From: Psoroptes ovis
Lineage: Eukaryota > Arthropoda > Arachnida > Sarcoptiformes > Psoroptidae
Direction: 5' to 3'
Assembly: GCA_002943765.1 (NCBI GenBank)
Contig: PQWQ01000004.1
Coordinates: forward strand, 744,001 to 808,000
DNA: 64,000 nucleotides
A program made the position numbers and the translations under genes. A model generated the notes under the pieces. It worked only from the letters and a program-made list of their open reading frames with translations, was not told where the DNA came from and did no database searches. This document shows positions 13,926 to 26,591 of the stretch, piece after piece. Position 1 is the first letter of the stretch, and each line of letters begins with the position of its first letter.

Positions 13926-15046
13926 TATACATTTGAAAAATATATATGACAAATTGATATATGTAAAGTTCATTTGAATTTATAATGATACATATTTGTT
14001 TTTTCCTCTCTCATTTTTTCTTCATTTTTTTGATATTATTATTATTCATCATTTTGATTATTATGATTATTATTATTATCATCATTATTTGATTTGTCAT
14101 TATTATTATTATCATCATCATTTATTATCATGGGAAACATTTATGATAATATTTGATTATGTTGTCGTTGTTGAAAAGTTATGTTTCGAAGTAAAAAAAA
14201 ACAATAAAAATAAATGAATAAATAATAATAAATGAATTTTTGAATTGAAATCATTTGTGATTGATCCATATGATCACATAATTATGATGATGATAATCAT
14301 CATCATCATCATGATGATTATGTTTATATTTGAATGTAATTTTGATTAAATTAAATCAAATGATATTGAAACGATGAATTGAATGAATGAATCAATGAAT
14401 TGGTTTGAATTGAATTGAATGAATGAAGCATTCACTCGGTTTTTATAGACATCTTTATTCATCTTTCTTTATTTGATACTATTCAATCAAAGACAATTTA
14501 ATGACATTTTATAATGACAAAATATTCATTTATTTATTTCAATCATTCATTCAATCATTTTTCATTCAATTAATTTCATTAATTTCAAAATTTAGATGTG
14601 TTTGGCTTTCATCGAATCATTGATTCATTCATGTTTGAATACATGAATTTTCAATATTATATTCATTTTCAATTGACGAATGATATATTTTCAAATCAAT
14701 ATGATTAATATAAATTTGTATTTGTATTGAAATCATTATATCCAGTATCTTTATAATTTCAATTCATTTATATTTTTTGTGGTTTTATTATTATTTATCT
14801 TTTAATAATTAGAATTACATAACATTTTTAATATTATTTTGATTTGTGTATTATAATTCGTATCGCTATAATTACATAATCTTTTATAATAATAATTATT
14901 TGATATGTTTTTTCCTTTATTCACTCATTCATTCATTCATTCATTTTTTTCTCAGCAATAATAAGAATCAAATTAAGAAATTGTATCTTTCTTTTTGAAA
15001 TTGCAAAGAAATAGAAAGGGATTGTATTTGAAAATAATTATGATTA

Positions 15047-15126
15047 TTAGGCTGTCCGCAAAGTTTTTGCCGATTATTTCGTGGAAAATCATTGAAAAAT
15101 CGGTGAGAACTTTGCGGACTGTCTAT
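15047..15126 (+). mobile_element. Foldback MITE, family A copy 6
   Basis: It begins TTAGGCTGTCCGCAAAGTTT and ends AACTTTGCGGACTGTCTA. The centre (GGAAAATCATTGAAAAATC) matches copies 4 and 7. Both arms share the changed CTGTC/GACTG-type terminus, which suggests either a small lineage or correction between arms. Confidence 0.82.
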
Positions 15127-16719
15127 TATTATTCGATAATAGCAAATAGTAATTTGCAATTGCAATCCAATTTCTAATTAATCTCTTTTTCTTGAATTTT
15201 CATCATTATTCCAGGCGTTAACTTGTGATACATTCTTATTAATATCAGTATTTTCAATGATAATTTCATCATCCACTCATCACATTCGGTATTTTGGACT
15301 GATTATAATTGAAGAAAAGTGGAAAAATAACGATAATTATTGTAATAATCATAACCGAAAGATGATGAGTATGACAGGCAAGAAAAAAGATTATAATTAC
15401 TGTAAGAAATTATGAAAAATTTATCACCGAAATCAAATAATAAATTTCAGTTTGACTGATTTGAATTTGATTTAAATTTTCCCGGCATATTAAAATAATT
15501 TGAAATGTTTGAATTATTAAAAACTGTTTCACAGAAACTTGAATAAATAACTTGATTGAAACTCATAATTTCATGGATCTTTCCTTTTTAAGAAAATTTA
15601 TATTTTTTCTTCTCAAAGAATATTTTCATGTCTTAAAGAACAATTTTTATATCTCAAAGAATATTATCTCACACACCAACAACCAAACACATTGAAATAT
15701 GATTGAAATGAATCAAGGGAGTGTGTTGCATATATTTTTTGAAAGTAAAATCATGGCTTTTTCATCCATATCTTACCATTTGAATATCCAAAATATATCA
15801 AAATACGCATGATTATTACGCTTGCTGCATTCGTTTGCTTCATTTTTATTTTTTGAAATTTTATTTCTTTTTGGATAATACCATTTTGTATCATTGATTT
15901 CATGTATGAATGAATGGAATGAATGAAAATGTAAAGCTGAAAATACTTGTATACAATTAAAATGAAATAAAACTTTTAACATTTTTCCAAATATTCTCTT
16001 TCATCTTGTAAAACATGATATATTTAACCACATTTACATTCGAAAAAGACAAGAATAACAAGCTAAAACAACATCCAACAACATCAACAACAACTTTCCT
16101 ATGTAATTTATGCAGCTTTCTTTAAGTTTGTTGGGTTTATACTCGTTGAATCAAGGATCATCCGGCTATCAAGTTTATTTTATTCGAATTTATTCAATTT
16201 CTTCATATTTAAGTAAATATCAATGATATATTTTTGTTTTTTTTCTGGTGTGAAAATGCATGATAATTTCTGCGTGAAATTAACCGGCAAAATTTGATTT
16301 TTGAAATAATTCAAAAGTAATTTTGGCGAATTTCGCATTTTCAATTTCAATAATCAGCAATTGTCCAATCGATTGAACACGTTTCAAACGTATTTTTGGT
16401 GAGAAAAACTTTCAAAACAAATCAAATTCAAATTAAATAACTTCTTATTGATTGTCTATTCATCATTATCATGTTTATTGTACCCTCGATGATCATAATT
16501 GAATTGAATAATAATGAATATTCAAATTACTTGAATTATTTACTCCGATTCAATATAAATTCATCGAAATATCCATGAATGAATTCATTAATTCCTATTT
16601 GCTTCCATATTTAGTCTCAAAAATAAATAAATAAATATTTTAAATAATCATTTTCACGAAGAATATTGAATAAAATCATACCAAAATCATTAATCAAATA
16701 TCAATTAATCAATCAAAAA

Positions 16720-19700
16720 ATGTTTAGATTAATAATTAATTCGCAATTAATTATGAATAAATCAATTTCAATATCAATTATCTTATCATTGATTTATTGC
16801 TCAACATTATTAACAACAACAACTACAACTACAACGACAGTGATGGTCGAAACGCAATCATCATCCGATTGGAATCATGAAAAATTATCGAATAATGTCC
16901 ACCATCATCAACAACAACAAGGACAATCACCAGAAACAATGATGATGATGGAATCAATCGATGATGACAACGATAACAAAGATGATGATGATGATATTAT
17001 TGATTCAACAATGAATATGCCTAACAATAAAAATTATTATTATGGTAAGTAATCATTCAAGAAAATCGTAATGATAATAATAATTCAATTTAAATGTGAA
17101 TATTTGAATATATGTGCATGGAAATATTTAGGTTGTCCGCAAAGTTTTTGCCGATTATATCGTTGGAAAATCATTGGAAAATTGGCAAGAACTTTTCGGA
17201 CAATTTTTTGATTTGTTTTTCGTATGTAATTTCATGTGTGTATAATCAATTTCTTTATATTTTTCACCCGAAAAAAATAAATAAATAAATACGAAAATTG
17301 ATTTGACAAACAATCAAATTTGTTTATGGTTCGGTTAACGGGTTTTTTTATTTTTATTTCATTTCATTCATTGAGAATTTGAACTCATCATATTTCACAC
17401 AGAAACAACGATTATTATTCGAATCATTTTGAATCGTTGTGAAACATTATGAGAAATGTAAGAAAAAACAATAAATCCCGAGAAAAAAAATGAAATAAAA
17501 CAAACAAATAAACGAATAAATGATCTTAAAATGATCTTAGCGAAATGATTACTGTGATGGTTGGTGATGGTTGGTGATGGTTGATGGTTCGTATTTGCAT
17601 TTGGTTATCATCATAATATTGATGTATACGGAATGAATTGTTAATGTGTTTTGTTCATGAATATATCGTATGATATATATATTTATAGAATTTATGTATA
17701 AATTTATGCATATGCATACAAGATAGGAAGAGGGTTAGAGAAATTTGGACCCAAAAAAAAAAAAATGAAAAAAATAGATGAGGTGATGTGTAACAATCTG
17801 GAACTAATGTTTGTTGTTGTTGTTGATCCATTCATTGAACCATTTTATTCATTCATTTATTTATTCTATTCATTTTTTCCCATTCTTAAATATTATCTTT
17901 GATTATATTATATCTAATATTTCATATTTTTCTCGTATTATTTTCGTTTCGCAAATTTCATTTCATCATTTTTTTGATTATCGATATTATCATTATTATT
18001 ATTATTATTATTGTCTATTACATGTCATTTTAATATTAATATGAATAATTTGAATGATAATAATAATTATTGTAATTGTAAAATCATAATGATTTTGATT
18101 TATTTGTCTGTTCATTTTGCTTTGATTCAATTAAATCTGTTTCAATTCAATTTAATTCAATATTCTCTTTCGGTTATTTAATCATTCGATCAATTTCGAT
18201 TAATGATTTAAAATGATTTAATGAGTTGAATAATTCAAAAGTAATTTTAATAAATTTTTAAAAATTCCAATAATTTTCAATGGAATGAGAAAAATGAATG
18301 AATGAATGAATTATATGGATGATTTCCATATTTTTGTTTCAAGTTTAACTGATCATTCTTTTTTTTTTTTTTTTTTTGGGTAATATTCCAATGAGATTTT
18401 AATCGATGAATTATTTGTCCAGTCAATGAATCATGTTTTTTTGCTGATAATTAATGGAAGAAATTTCTTCCATTTTTTCACATCTTTCTGTGAATTTTTA
18501 TATTATTTTCCTTGAAACAATTAGCCATATGAATATACATAGTTTCAAACGAAATATTGAGAAAAAAATACATGTTTTTTCATGATTGTTTCTGGTAAAA
18601 AATTAGATAGAGTGAAAATGAATATTTTCGGACACATTTCAATGCAAGAAAAATACCGTAGAGAATTCACATTATAATTTCTATCGAAATTATACAAGAT
18701 TTATGATTTTTTTTTTGATTTTTCGCCTTGTACTTGCAATATTCTTGTATTTCGATATTCAATAACAATGTTCATATCATCAGATTGCCATTGATTTATT
18801 CATAATTTTGATTTTTTTTTCTTTAATATTAATTTTCTATTATTTTTCTCTGGTTTATATTTTATGGTACAAAAATTTAATAAATGATCAAGATGATGAT
18901 GATGATGATGATGATGACCATGAAAAAAGAAATCAAAGATCAATCATTATTCATAATGATAAACGTTATAATAATAATAATAAACATTCATCATCATCAT
19001 CATCAATATCATCTGCAGCGAGCTTGATTACATCAACAACAATTACATCAATAATAATCGATAGTAATAATAATAATAACAATAATAATGATCGTTGTTC
19101 ACCGAAAACATTTGAAACATGTCTGTCGTTAATGCAAGAAGTAATGGAAAATTCATCATTAGCATTTCCGATTAATTCAAAAGATTTAGATATTACTTGT
19201 AGGTATGTTGATTGTCACAATTGTTGTCAATTTAAATGAATGACTCTAGAAAAGACTAGATTAATTCCCACTTGGATCAATCAATTAAATAATTCTCATT
19301 TGTTTTAATTTGATTTAAATCAAACATAAAAGAAAACTAAAATCAGGCGATTATTGTGCTGAAAAATATATACGAAGCTGTGCAGGTAATCGTCAACGAC
19401 ATCTGTATCAAGATATTGTACAAGGATCGAAAAATGTTATACGTTTATTGTGTCAACAAGGACGTACACAGCAATGTAAGTTTGTTTTTTATTCCATAAT
19501 ATTTATTTTTCAAGCATTCATTAGCTTATTAATTTTTCTAAATCATAATTATTTCAATTATCGTTGAAATCATGAAACCAAAAATCGCATTGCATGATAC
19601 ATGCTGTGATTCAATTGTGTGCTTGTGTAGGTGCATTGCTGCACAGTTAATAACAGTTAATAATTTCATTATCAAAAATAATTACCGAATTATTTTCACG

Positions 19701-22700
19701 AGGAAAATTAAAGTCGAAATCATTTTGCTTATTGTTTTGAACGAAAAAATCCTCAAAGAAAAACAATTTTGAAAATTTCTAAGATGAGTTTCTTTGAGAA
19801 ATTTTTCCAATGTTTCCGAAAAATATCCGAGAAGAATTGAATGTCATTTTAATTTTGAAGATTTTCAAAATAACAAAAACAAAAAAATTTCCCGAAAATT
19901 CACAAGAAATGGACATTTATTTACTCATCTTAAGATATCTATTACATGGGTCTGGGCCTATTTATCCATTATGAATTTTCTTATAAAATCATGAATTTTC
20001 TTTTTAAAAAATTTAAAGAAAAATATTAAATTAAATATGATACGTGTTTATACGTTTTATCATCATCATTATGATGAAAATAGTAGCGTGATACATTGTG
20101 ATAATCATAGAACCAGAATGATAATCATGATCATGGTAATGATGATGATTATTACTGTGATTACACCGTCGTTATGATGATGATGATCATCATCATCATC
20201 ATCACATAACCGATAATCTTATACAAAAGCCAATGGCACATTGTACAAAATGATGAAAACAAAACAATTTTAAGAAAAATTTCTTTTTTTCAATGTTTTT
20301 CCATTTCAAAGTAAAAAACAATTCATTAATAATTTGAATATATGTGTGATACATATAAAATCAATAAGAAATTGATCGTTTTCTTAAAGAAAAAACATTC
20401 AAGACTTAAAATGAACAAATTTGAATAAATAAATAAATTTTTCGCAATTTTTCGGTTTTTATTTGAATTCACAAATTCATATTGAAACACTTGTAATAAT
20501 AATTATATAGTGATTTGCGCTATATAATAATTGTTCAAAGAAAATTACATTGAAAATGATTGAAAATTTCGTTTGTTTGCTTTGAATGTTTCTGTATGTT
20601 TATTTTACAATTGAAATTCAATTGGATTGAAATGTACGGGCCAACGATAGTCGCAAAATTTCCGGCAAAATTCAAAGAACCGATCAATGAATATTTGATA
20701 GTTTAAATCGATCAAACATTTCAAAGATTTTTTTATTCAATATTTTATTTGAACAAATAACATTTGACACACGAAAAACCACATTTGACATTTAGAGACA
20801 TTTACATTTTCACATAGATTATTCAAGAAATGAAAATTTAAATGTCATCGATCGGCGAGAAACGATCATAACAATGACATGATCATTGATGATCTGAATC
20901 CATCCATCGATGATGATCGTTCAGACCATGATCCCTTTGAGATATGTTAAGATTATCTTATCATGAATTTTTTGAATTTGAATTTTGCATTCAAACAATG
21001 CAAATGATCAATCGACCGAAAATGTTTATCGTGGAATAAATATGAATATACAATTTAATGATTTGCAAAAATACAAACTTATTTATTTCTTAAATATATT
21101 TTAAAACATCTTTGAAATATGAAAAAAATATGAAAATATATCTGTCAATGTTTGGGGTGAGAACTTAGCGAAATTTTGAATTATTACATTATATCGATGC
21201 ATACGATTTATGTATTATTTGAATATATGAATTTTGTATTTTTTATTATTTTGAACTCCCGAAATAATTGAATTCAAAAGTTCAAAAATGAAAAAATTTG
21301 AATTTCGATCAAAGGAGAAAAGCTCATAATTTTTATTTTTATTTTTTTTTGAACTGCATCGAAATTCATCAAATTCAAAAATGTTTAGTTTTTCACTGTT
21401 TACTAAAGCAGAGTGTAAGACTATAGCCATACACTAACCCAGTGTTAGTGGCTAAGCACTTGGATGAAATGGATTTGAAAAAAAGTTTCGGGAAAATGTG
21501 TTGAAACACGTATTTTTCACATAAATCCTTTTCAAGTTTATTCGTTTGTATTTATCTTGAAAATATCTTCGAGAAACACGAATATCCACAGTGAAAAATT
21601 GTAAAAATAAGAAAATAAATAAACTTTGAACACAATTGAAAATTTATTATGTGAAAAAATGACAATGAAAATGACATTTGTATTTTTCAATACTCCCCAA
21701 TCGGACTTGTTTGACTTTTGTCGATAACTTTTTTTCAGAGAGATGTAAGTAGTACTATCGATACAAGTATATCGATTGCAAGATTAAACTGTGATTTGTA
21801 TTTTTGTTTTTAGTTTTTTCAAATATCAAACATGTATAGCCTTGACTACTTTACACCCAATACTTGATAATACTCGAATTTTCATCTTTGTTTTAAATAA
21901 CAAACAAAAACATTTATCATAAATCCAAACATGAATCATGAAATACTTTTCACGGGGTTACAACCGTATTAATCAATCAATATTTTTTTCAATTTCCATT
22001 TCCATGATCCACTATAACCCTCTTCCATTGTTCACCAAGTATATCTACAATATGCATCTTGTTTAAAAGATATATCGATATCATCGAAAAAATGCTCGAA
22101 AGTTGTAAGACGTTTTCAATTAATATCAAAAATGATTGCAAATAATAATAATGACAATGCCAATAACAATAACCATGAATCATTGAAAAAAAATGATGAA
22201 ATATTATTGAAATTTTGTTGTGCATATCAAGATAGTGTTGATTGTCAGCTGAAAATGGTACGAAAATATTGTGGTTATGATGGACTAAAATTTTTCGAAC
22301 ATTACATGTCTGAAATGACAAATTCATTGATCAATCAACATTGTATTGGTTATACGTTCAGTGATAAATGTAAACAATTGTATCGAAAACAGAAAAAACA
22401 AAAACAACGTAAGAATCGACGTAAACAACAACAGCAGCAGCGACAACATCGAAAACCATTTAATAATGATAATGATGATGATCATAGAGCGACTACAACA
22501 ACAACAATTGAATCAATTTTGACCAATAATAATAATAATAATGACCACCAGCAACAGCAACAACATTATCAAAATTTAAAACATAAATTTATTTATTTTA
22601 ATAATTCAACCAATCATCCTCCTAATCATCATTACAATCATCATCATCGTAATAACAATCATAATCGATACTCGAATAATGATTATATAATTGATAATTA

Positions 22701-22929
22701 TGATGATTTTAACAATGATGATGATTCCAATGATGACAGCAATAATAATAATTTCAATGATTTCCACTATGAAGATGATGATGATGATAATGGCATCGAT
22801 GTCGATAATGTTAATCGTGATAAAATCAATTCTAATGATAACAATATTCAATGTTTAAATCAATCAATCACGATTATAACGCTCGTAATTTATATTATTA
22901 TCATAATCAATCAATGTATTTTGATATAA
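16720..22929 (+). CDS. Secreted or membrane-anchored cysteine-rich protein with Asn/Asp/His-rich tail, unknown function
   Basis: Exons 16720-17044, 18893-19202, 19333-19475 and 22040-22929 join in phase to 555 residues. The first ATG is used; an ATG at 16753 would place the hydrophobic signal-peptide-like stretch (ISIILSLIYCSTLL) right at the start. A region of about 200 residues has regularly spaced cysteines: CSPKTFETCLSLM and ITC in exon 2, GDYCAEKYIRSCAG and RLLCQQG in exon 3, YASCLKD, KKCSKVV, FCCAYQDSVDC, RKYCGYDG and NQHC in exon 4. A basic stretch and long Asn/Asp/His runs follow, and the chain ends in a hydrophobic segment (TIITLVIYIIIIINQ), which suggests a GPI signal or tail anchor. 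The helical, four-to-six disulphide look recalls arthropod haemolymph glycoproteins of the DUF1397 type, but I cannot confirm that. It is the only gene here with kilobase introns (1848 and 2564 bp); the first contains a MITE. The exon 4 acceptor was chosen for its pyrimidine tract and cysteine pattern. Confidence 0.72.
17128..17207 (+). mobile_element. Foldback MITE, family A copy 7, inside intron 1 of the secreted-protein gene
   Basis: Arms TTAGGTTGTCCGCAAAGTTT and GGCAAGAACTTTTCGGACAA flank the family centre (TATATCGTTGGAAAATCATT). The final CCTAA at the right end is replaced by a T run. It sits 83 bp downstream of the exon 1 donor. Confidence 0.83.
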
Positions 22930-23268
22930 ATATCTTAGATTAATTTAGATTTTATCTTCTCTTTGATTTCGGCAAGAATCTTAATTCCAAATCAGAATTT
23001 CATATGTTCAATTCTTATATTATTATCAATTATAGATGATTAATTAAATTGAAATGATAATTTATAATTTTGTGATTTGTTTCCATTTTTTTCCATTTTC
23101 AATAGTTTTGTGAAATAAATTTCTTTTCTTTTTTGAGAAATCTATAGCCATCTGTTGTTTGTATTTAAAGGTTTATACTATGTTTGTTTACATTTTTTCA
23201 TTTCAAATTATTTTGAATTGGACATGTGCTTTTTATGTTCAAAAATTTAAAATTTCTTAATTTAAAAT

Positions 23269-24968
23269 ATGCAACGGTTGTTGATGAATGTTAAGGTCAA
23301 ACAATTCATTAAGAAATCAATCAATAATCGCTTGTTATTGCGTTCATTGTCAACATCATTATCAAATAATGATGACCCTTCTTTGATGAAAGAGATATCA
23401 ATGCAAATCAAAATCAATGGACCATTAACAGTCAATGATTATATGCGATTATCGCTTACACATCCAAAGTATGGTTTCTATATGAAACAAGATGTATTCG
23501 GTGCCAAAGGTCATTTTATAACATCACCAGAAGTTTCACAAATATTCGGTGAAGTATGAACTACGATTTTCAATGTTGAGAATATTAATTTTTAATTTTT
23601 TTAATCCAAAAATCCGCAGTTGATTGCAATATGGATCATGTATCAATGGCAACAATATTCGAATGGCCGACAATTGGATATAATTGAACTCGGACCTGGA
23701 CGTGGAACATTGTGCAAAGATATTGCACGATCATTTTCACAATTTTCATCCACACGTAATGAATTGAGTGATTGTCGATTTCATTTGATTGAAATATCAC
23801 CGTTTCTTCAAAGGAAACAACATGAAAATTTATGTAATGTCGAATTGATTGAGAATAGCGACGATAACGGGGTGAAATCATCGAAAACCCTTTACGATCA
23901 AAGAATTTATTGGTACGAAACGATTGATCAATTTAAATTATTTAATAGTTCAAATTATGGTCAACGTTTTCCAGTTTTTATTGCCAATGAATTTTTCGAT
24001 GCATTTCCCATACATAAATTTGTGGTATGTCTTAATTTTAATTCTTAAGAAAATCCTAAATCTTTATTAATTCTCAAATAGAGAAATGAACAGCAACCAC
24101 ATAAATGGAACGAATTATTAATCGATTATGATGAACACGAAAAATGTTTAAGGTGGGTAAAATCCAAACATGAAACAGTAATGACAAAATTGCTTTCATC
24201 AAATGGTTATTTTGATCGTTATCGTTCAATGAATGAATCGATTAAAAATCTTGAATATTGTCCACAATTATACATAACGATTGATAAAATAATTGATTAT
24301 ATACAAAAACAATCAAATAATAATAATAATAATAATAATGGTTCAATTGTATTTGGTTGTTTATTAATCTGTGATTATGGTTTCGATGATAATAATGAAG
24401 ATAATAATAGTCATAATAATAGCACTAAAAGCATAAATGATCATGATACATTTCGTTCATATTATCAACATAAACAATGTGATCCATTAACCAATGTTGG
24501 TATGGCTGATTTAACAGCCGATATTGATTTTAATGAAATTCGTCAACATTTACGACGGGTGCAACAACAACAACCGAATTATTCAAATGTAAAAATAAAT
24601 TGTTTCGGTGCCGTAGAACAACGAATATTTCTACAACAAATGGGCATATTGTTTCGTTTAAAGGTATTTATAAATTATTATTATTAAATATAATTATATA
24701 ATGCAAACTTATGAAATGAACAAAAAAATCAATTAATCATAATTTCTTAATTCTTTTCCATCAAAAAATAAATGAAAAATGAACTGACTGAAAGCAATTA
24801 TTACAACAATATAGCAATGATAAACGAATACAAAAACAATTAATCGATTCAGTTAATATGCTGATGAATGATAATCAAATGGGTGAACGTTTTAAATTTA
24901 TGTCAATATTTATCTCGAATAATAATGATATATTTGAAAATGCTGGCAAACCGGTTGGATTTATGTGA
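23269..24968 (+). CDS. NDUFAF7: NDUFAF7/MidA-type protein arginine methyltransferase, complex I assembly factor
   Basis: Exons 23269-23553, 23620-24024, 24082-24663 and 24795-24968 join in phase 0 at every junction to 481 residues (human 441). A basic, Ser/Leu-rich N terminus (IKKSINNRLLLRSLSTSLS) is a plausible mitochondrial presequence. Family signatures follow in order: GPLTVNDYMRLSLTHPKYGF, FITSPEVSQIFGE, the SAM-binding motif IELGPGRGTLCKDI, HLIEISPFLQ, and FIANEFFDAFPIHKF; the end is GKPVGF. In the family this enzyme dimethylates an arginine of NDUFS2 early in complex I assembly in the matrix. Exon 3 carries an Asn run and a second Asn/Asp insertion around LICDYGFDD, in a part that is compact in relatives and accounts for most of the extra length. 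The 131 bp last intron is the longest in this gene. Confidence 0.93.
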
Positions 24969-26447
24969 AGCCCAAAAAATTAATGATTGAACGAATTTGA
25001 ATAAATGAATCGGAATGAAATAATGGAATAAATCAAGATTTCAATTCAAAAAATTGTCAAAAATAGCAAAACAATTTGATTTGTTTGAATCAAATATTTG
25101 ATACGATCAAATAATTGTGATTGAATTATTGAAATATTTTGAATACTTTTCAAGCTTTTGTTCAATTTGGTTTCGGTGTTGGTTTTTTTTGAAAAATTTC
25201 AAATTTTGAATCAATTCAAATTCATTGTTCAAGTTTTGGTTTTTCATCGCCGAACCTCTTTGCATCTTGGCAACAGTAGAAAATCATTAATGATTATAAT
25301 TAACCAAGTATTTCATTTTTTCAAAAATATTTTCAATTTTCCTTTTTGAAAAATGTTTTAAAATAATTATATAATCATTATTATTTATTTATTTTTGCCA
25401 ATTGATTACAATTACTTTATTTCAAGGTCGAATGATTATTGCTGCTGCTGCTGCTGCTTTGATTATTATTGATAGTCTACTGTATTTTTTCACCATCAAT
25501 TTCATTGCTGTGTATAATAATTGTTCCAAGAAATATTTGAAATAAATAATTGGAGATAAAGCATTCAAATATATTCATATTTGAGTCATTGATTCATTTT
25601 CATTTTTGTCTTTGTTTATGATTCATTCATTGAATTCAATTGAATTCAATTTGAATTTCGATAACAATTATTTCATTTCATTCATCCATTTTACTGAATC
25701 CAATTTTTTTCCGACCGCTTATTTCAAGCTATAATTTCATTTTAAATTTTTAAAATTAATAAGAAAAATAAGAAATCATTGTCTCTGCTGCTGATGATGC
25801 TGTCCGTATTGTTAACTGTATTAACAATGATAATGATAACCAACCAACAAACAAATAAATGCCATTGACTCTTGTATTTTCTTATTTATTTATTCATTTA
25901 TTTATTTACAGTCATATGATTTGATATTGTTGATGGATTTAAGACAACGAAACTCAAGTTTCTTAATTTTTTTTCTTATATCTTTCTAGCAGTAATTTTT
26001 GTGTTTGAATTTTTCATGCATGATATGCAAACATGTTTTATTTAATTATTTTAATTTCATTTTACCCAAAATAAAATAAATAGCATTCATTTCTAAAAAT
26101 TGCGTGCATGTTTCAATGCTGTGATATTTGCCATGACATTTTGCTTGTATTTTTCACTGATTTTTCACATTTCTTAAAAAATTTCTTCGAGAAAAATGTG
26201 AAAAAAATAAGAAATCAAAAATCAAGTTGAATTTAAACAAGTTGATTTGCATTTGTAAAAATTATAATACAAGCAACGTGTGTGTGTGTGCATTTGTTAA
26301 TGCATTATATTTATATGACAATTATTCAATTTGAAAGTGCAATGTTTGTATATTTGTACATATGTATAAAAATAGAATAATTTTTATTTATTCAAATCAT
26401 TTATTCATTCATTCACTTATTTAAATAATTTATGTGTATAATTATAT

Positions 26448-26591
26448 TACTGAGTTTCAAGTTTTAATTTGGAGTTTTATAATAAATTTTCGTAGTTTTC
26501 AAATTGAATTTCGTAATTTTACAATTTAAAACTGCAGTCAAAACTAGGAAATTCAACTTTAAAACTACGAATTAAAACTTGAAACCCTGTA
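26448..26591. mobile_element. Foldback MITE, family B (best copy)
   Basis: A 144 bp inverted repeat opening TACTGAGTTTCAAGTTTTAA and closing TTAAAACTTGAAACCCTGTA. Internally, arms rich in CGTAGTTTT / AAAACTACG alternate. It has no coding capacity, and a related degenerate copy lies at 1171-1287. The TACAGGG-like termini would fit a Tc1-like element, but the terminal dinucleotide and the target duplication cannot be fixed from two copies. Confidence 0.72.

Larger units (their letters stand above)
7849..16719. other. 8.9 kb gene desert rich in foldback elements
   Basis: No coding exon could be supported. The stretch carries six of the ten family A foldback elements (9167, 10083, 11880, 12250, 13846 and 15047), a CA repeat at 13058-13074, ATT/ATG-rich microsatellites (e.g. 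11290-11320, 14035-14130, 14285-14320) and many ATTCATTCATTC runs. Open frames up to about 115 codons here are Phe/Ile/Tyr-rich and have no domain signature. The last 500 bp, with a CAACAACATC-rich patch at 16060-16100, could contain the 5' UTR or promoter of the secreted-protein gene. Confidence 0.55.

Noticed and set aside
20085..20215. GAT/ATC-rich palindromic stretch inside intron 3 of the secreted-protein gene
   Set aside because: Explained by simple GAT repeats on both strands; no arms long enough to call an element.
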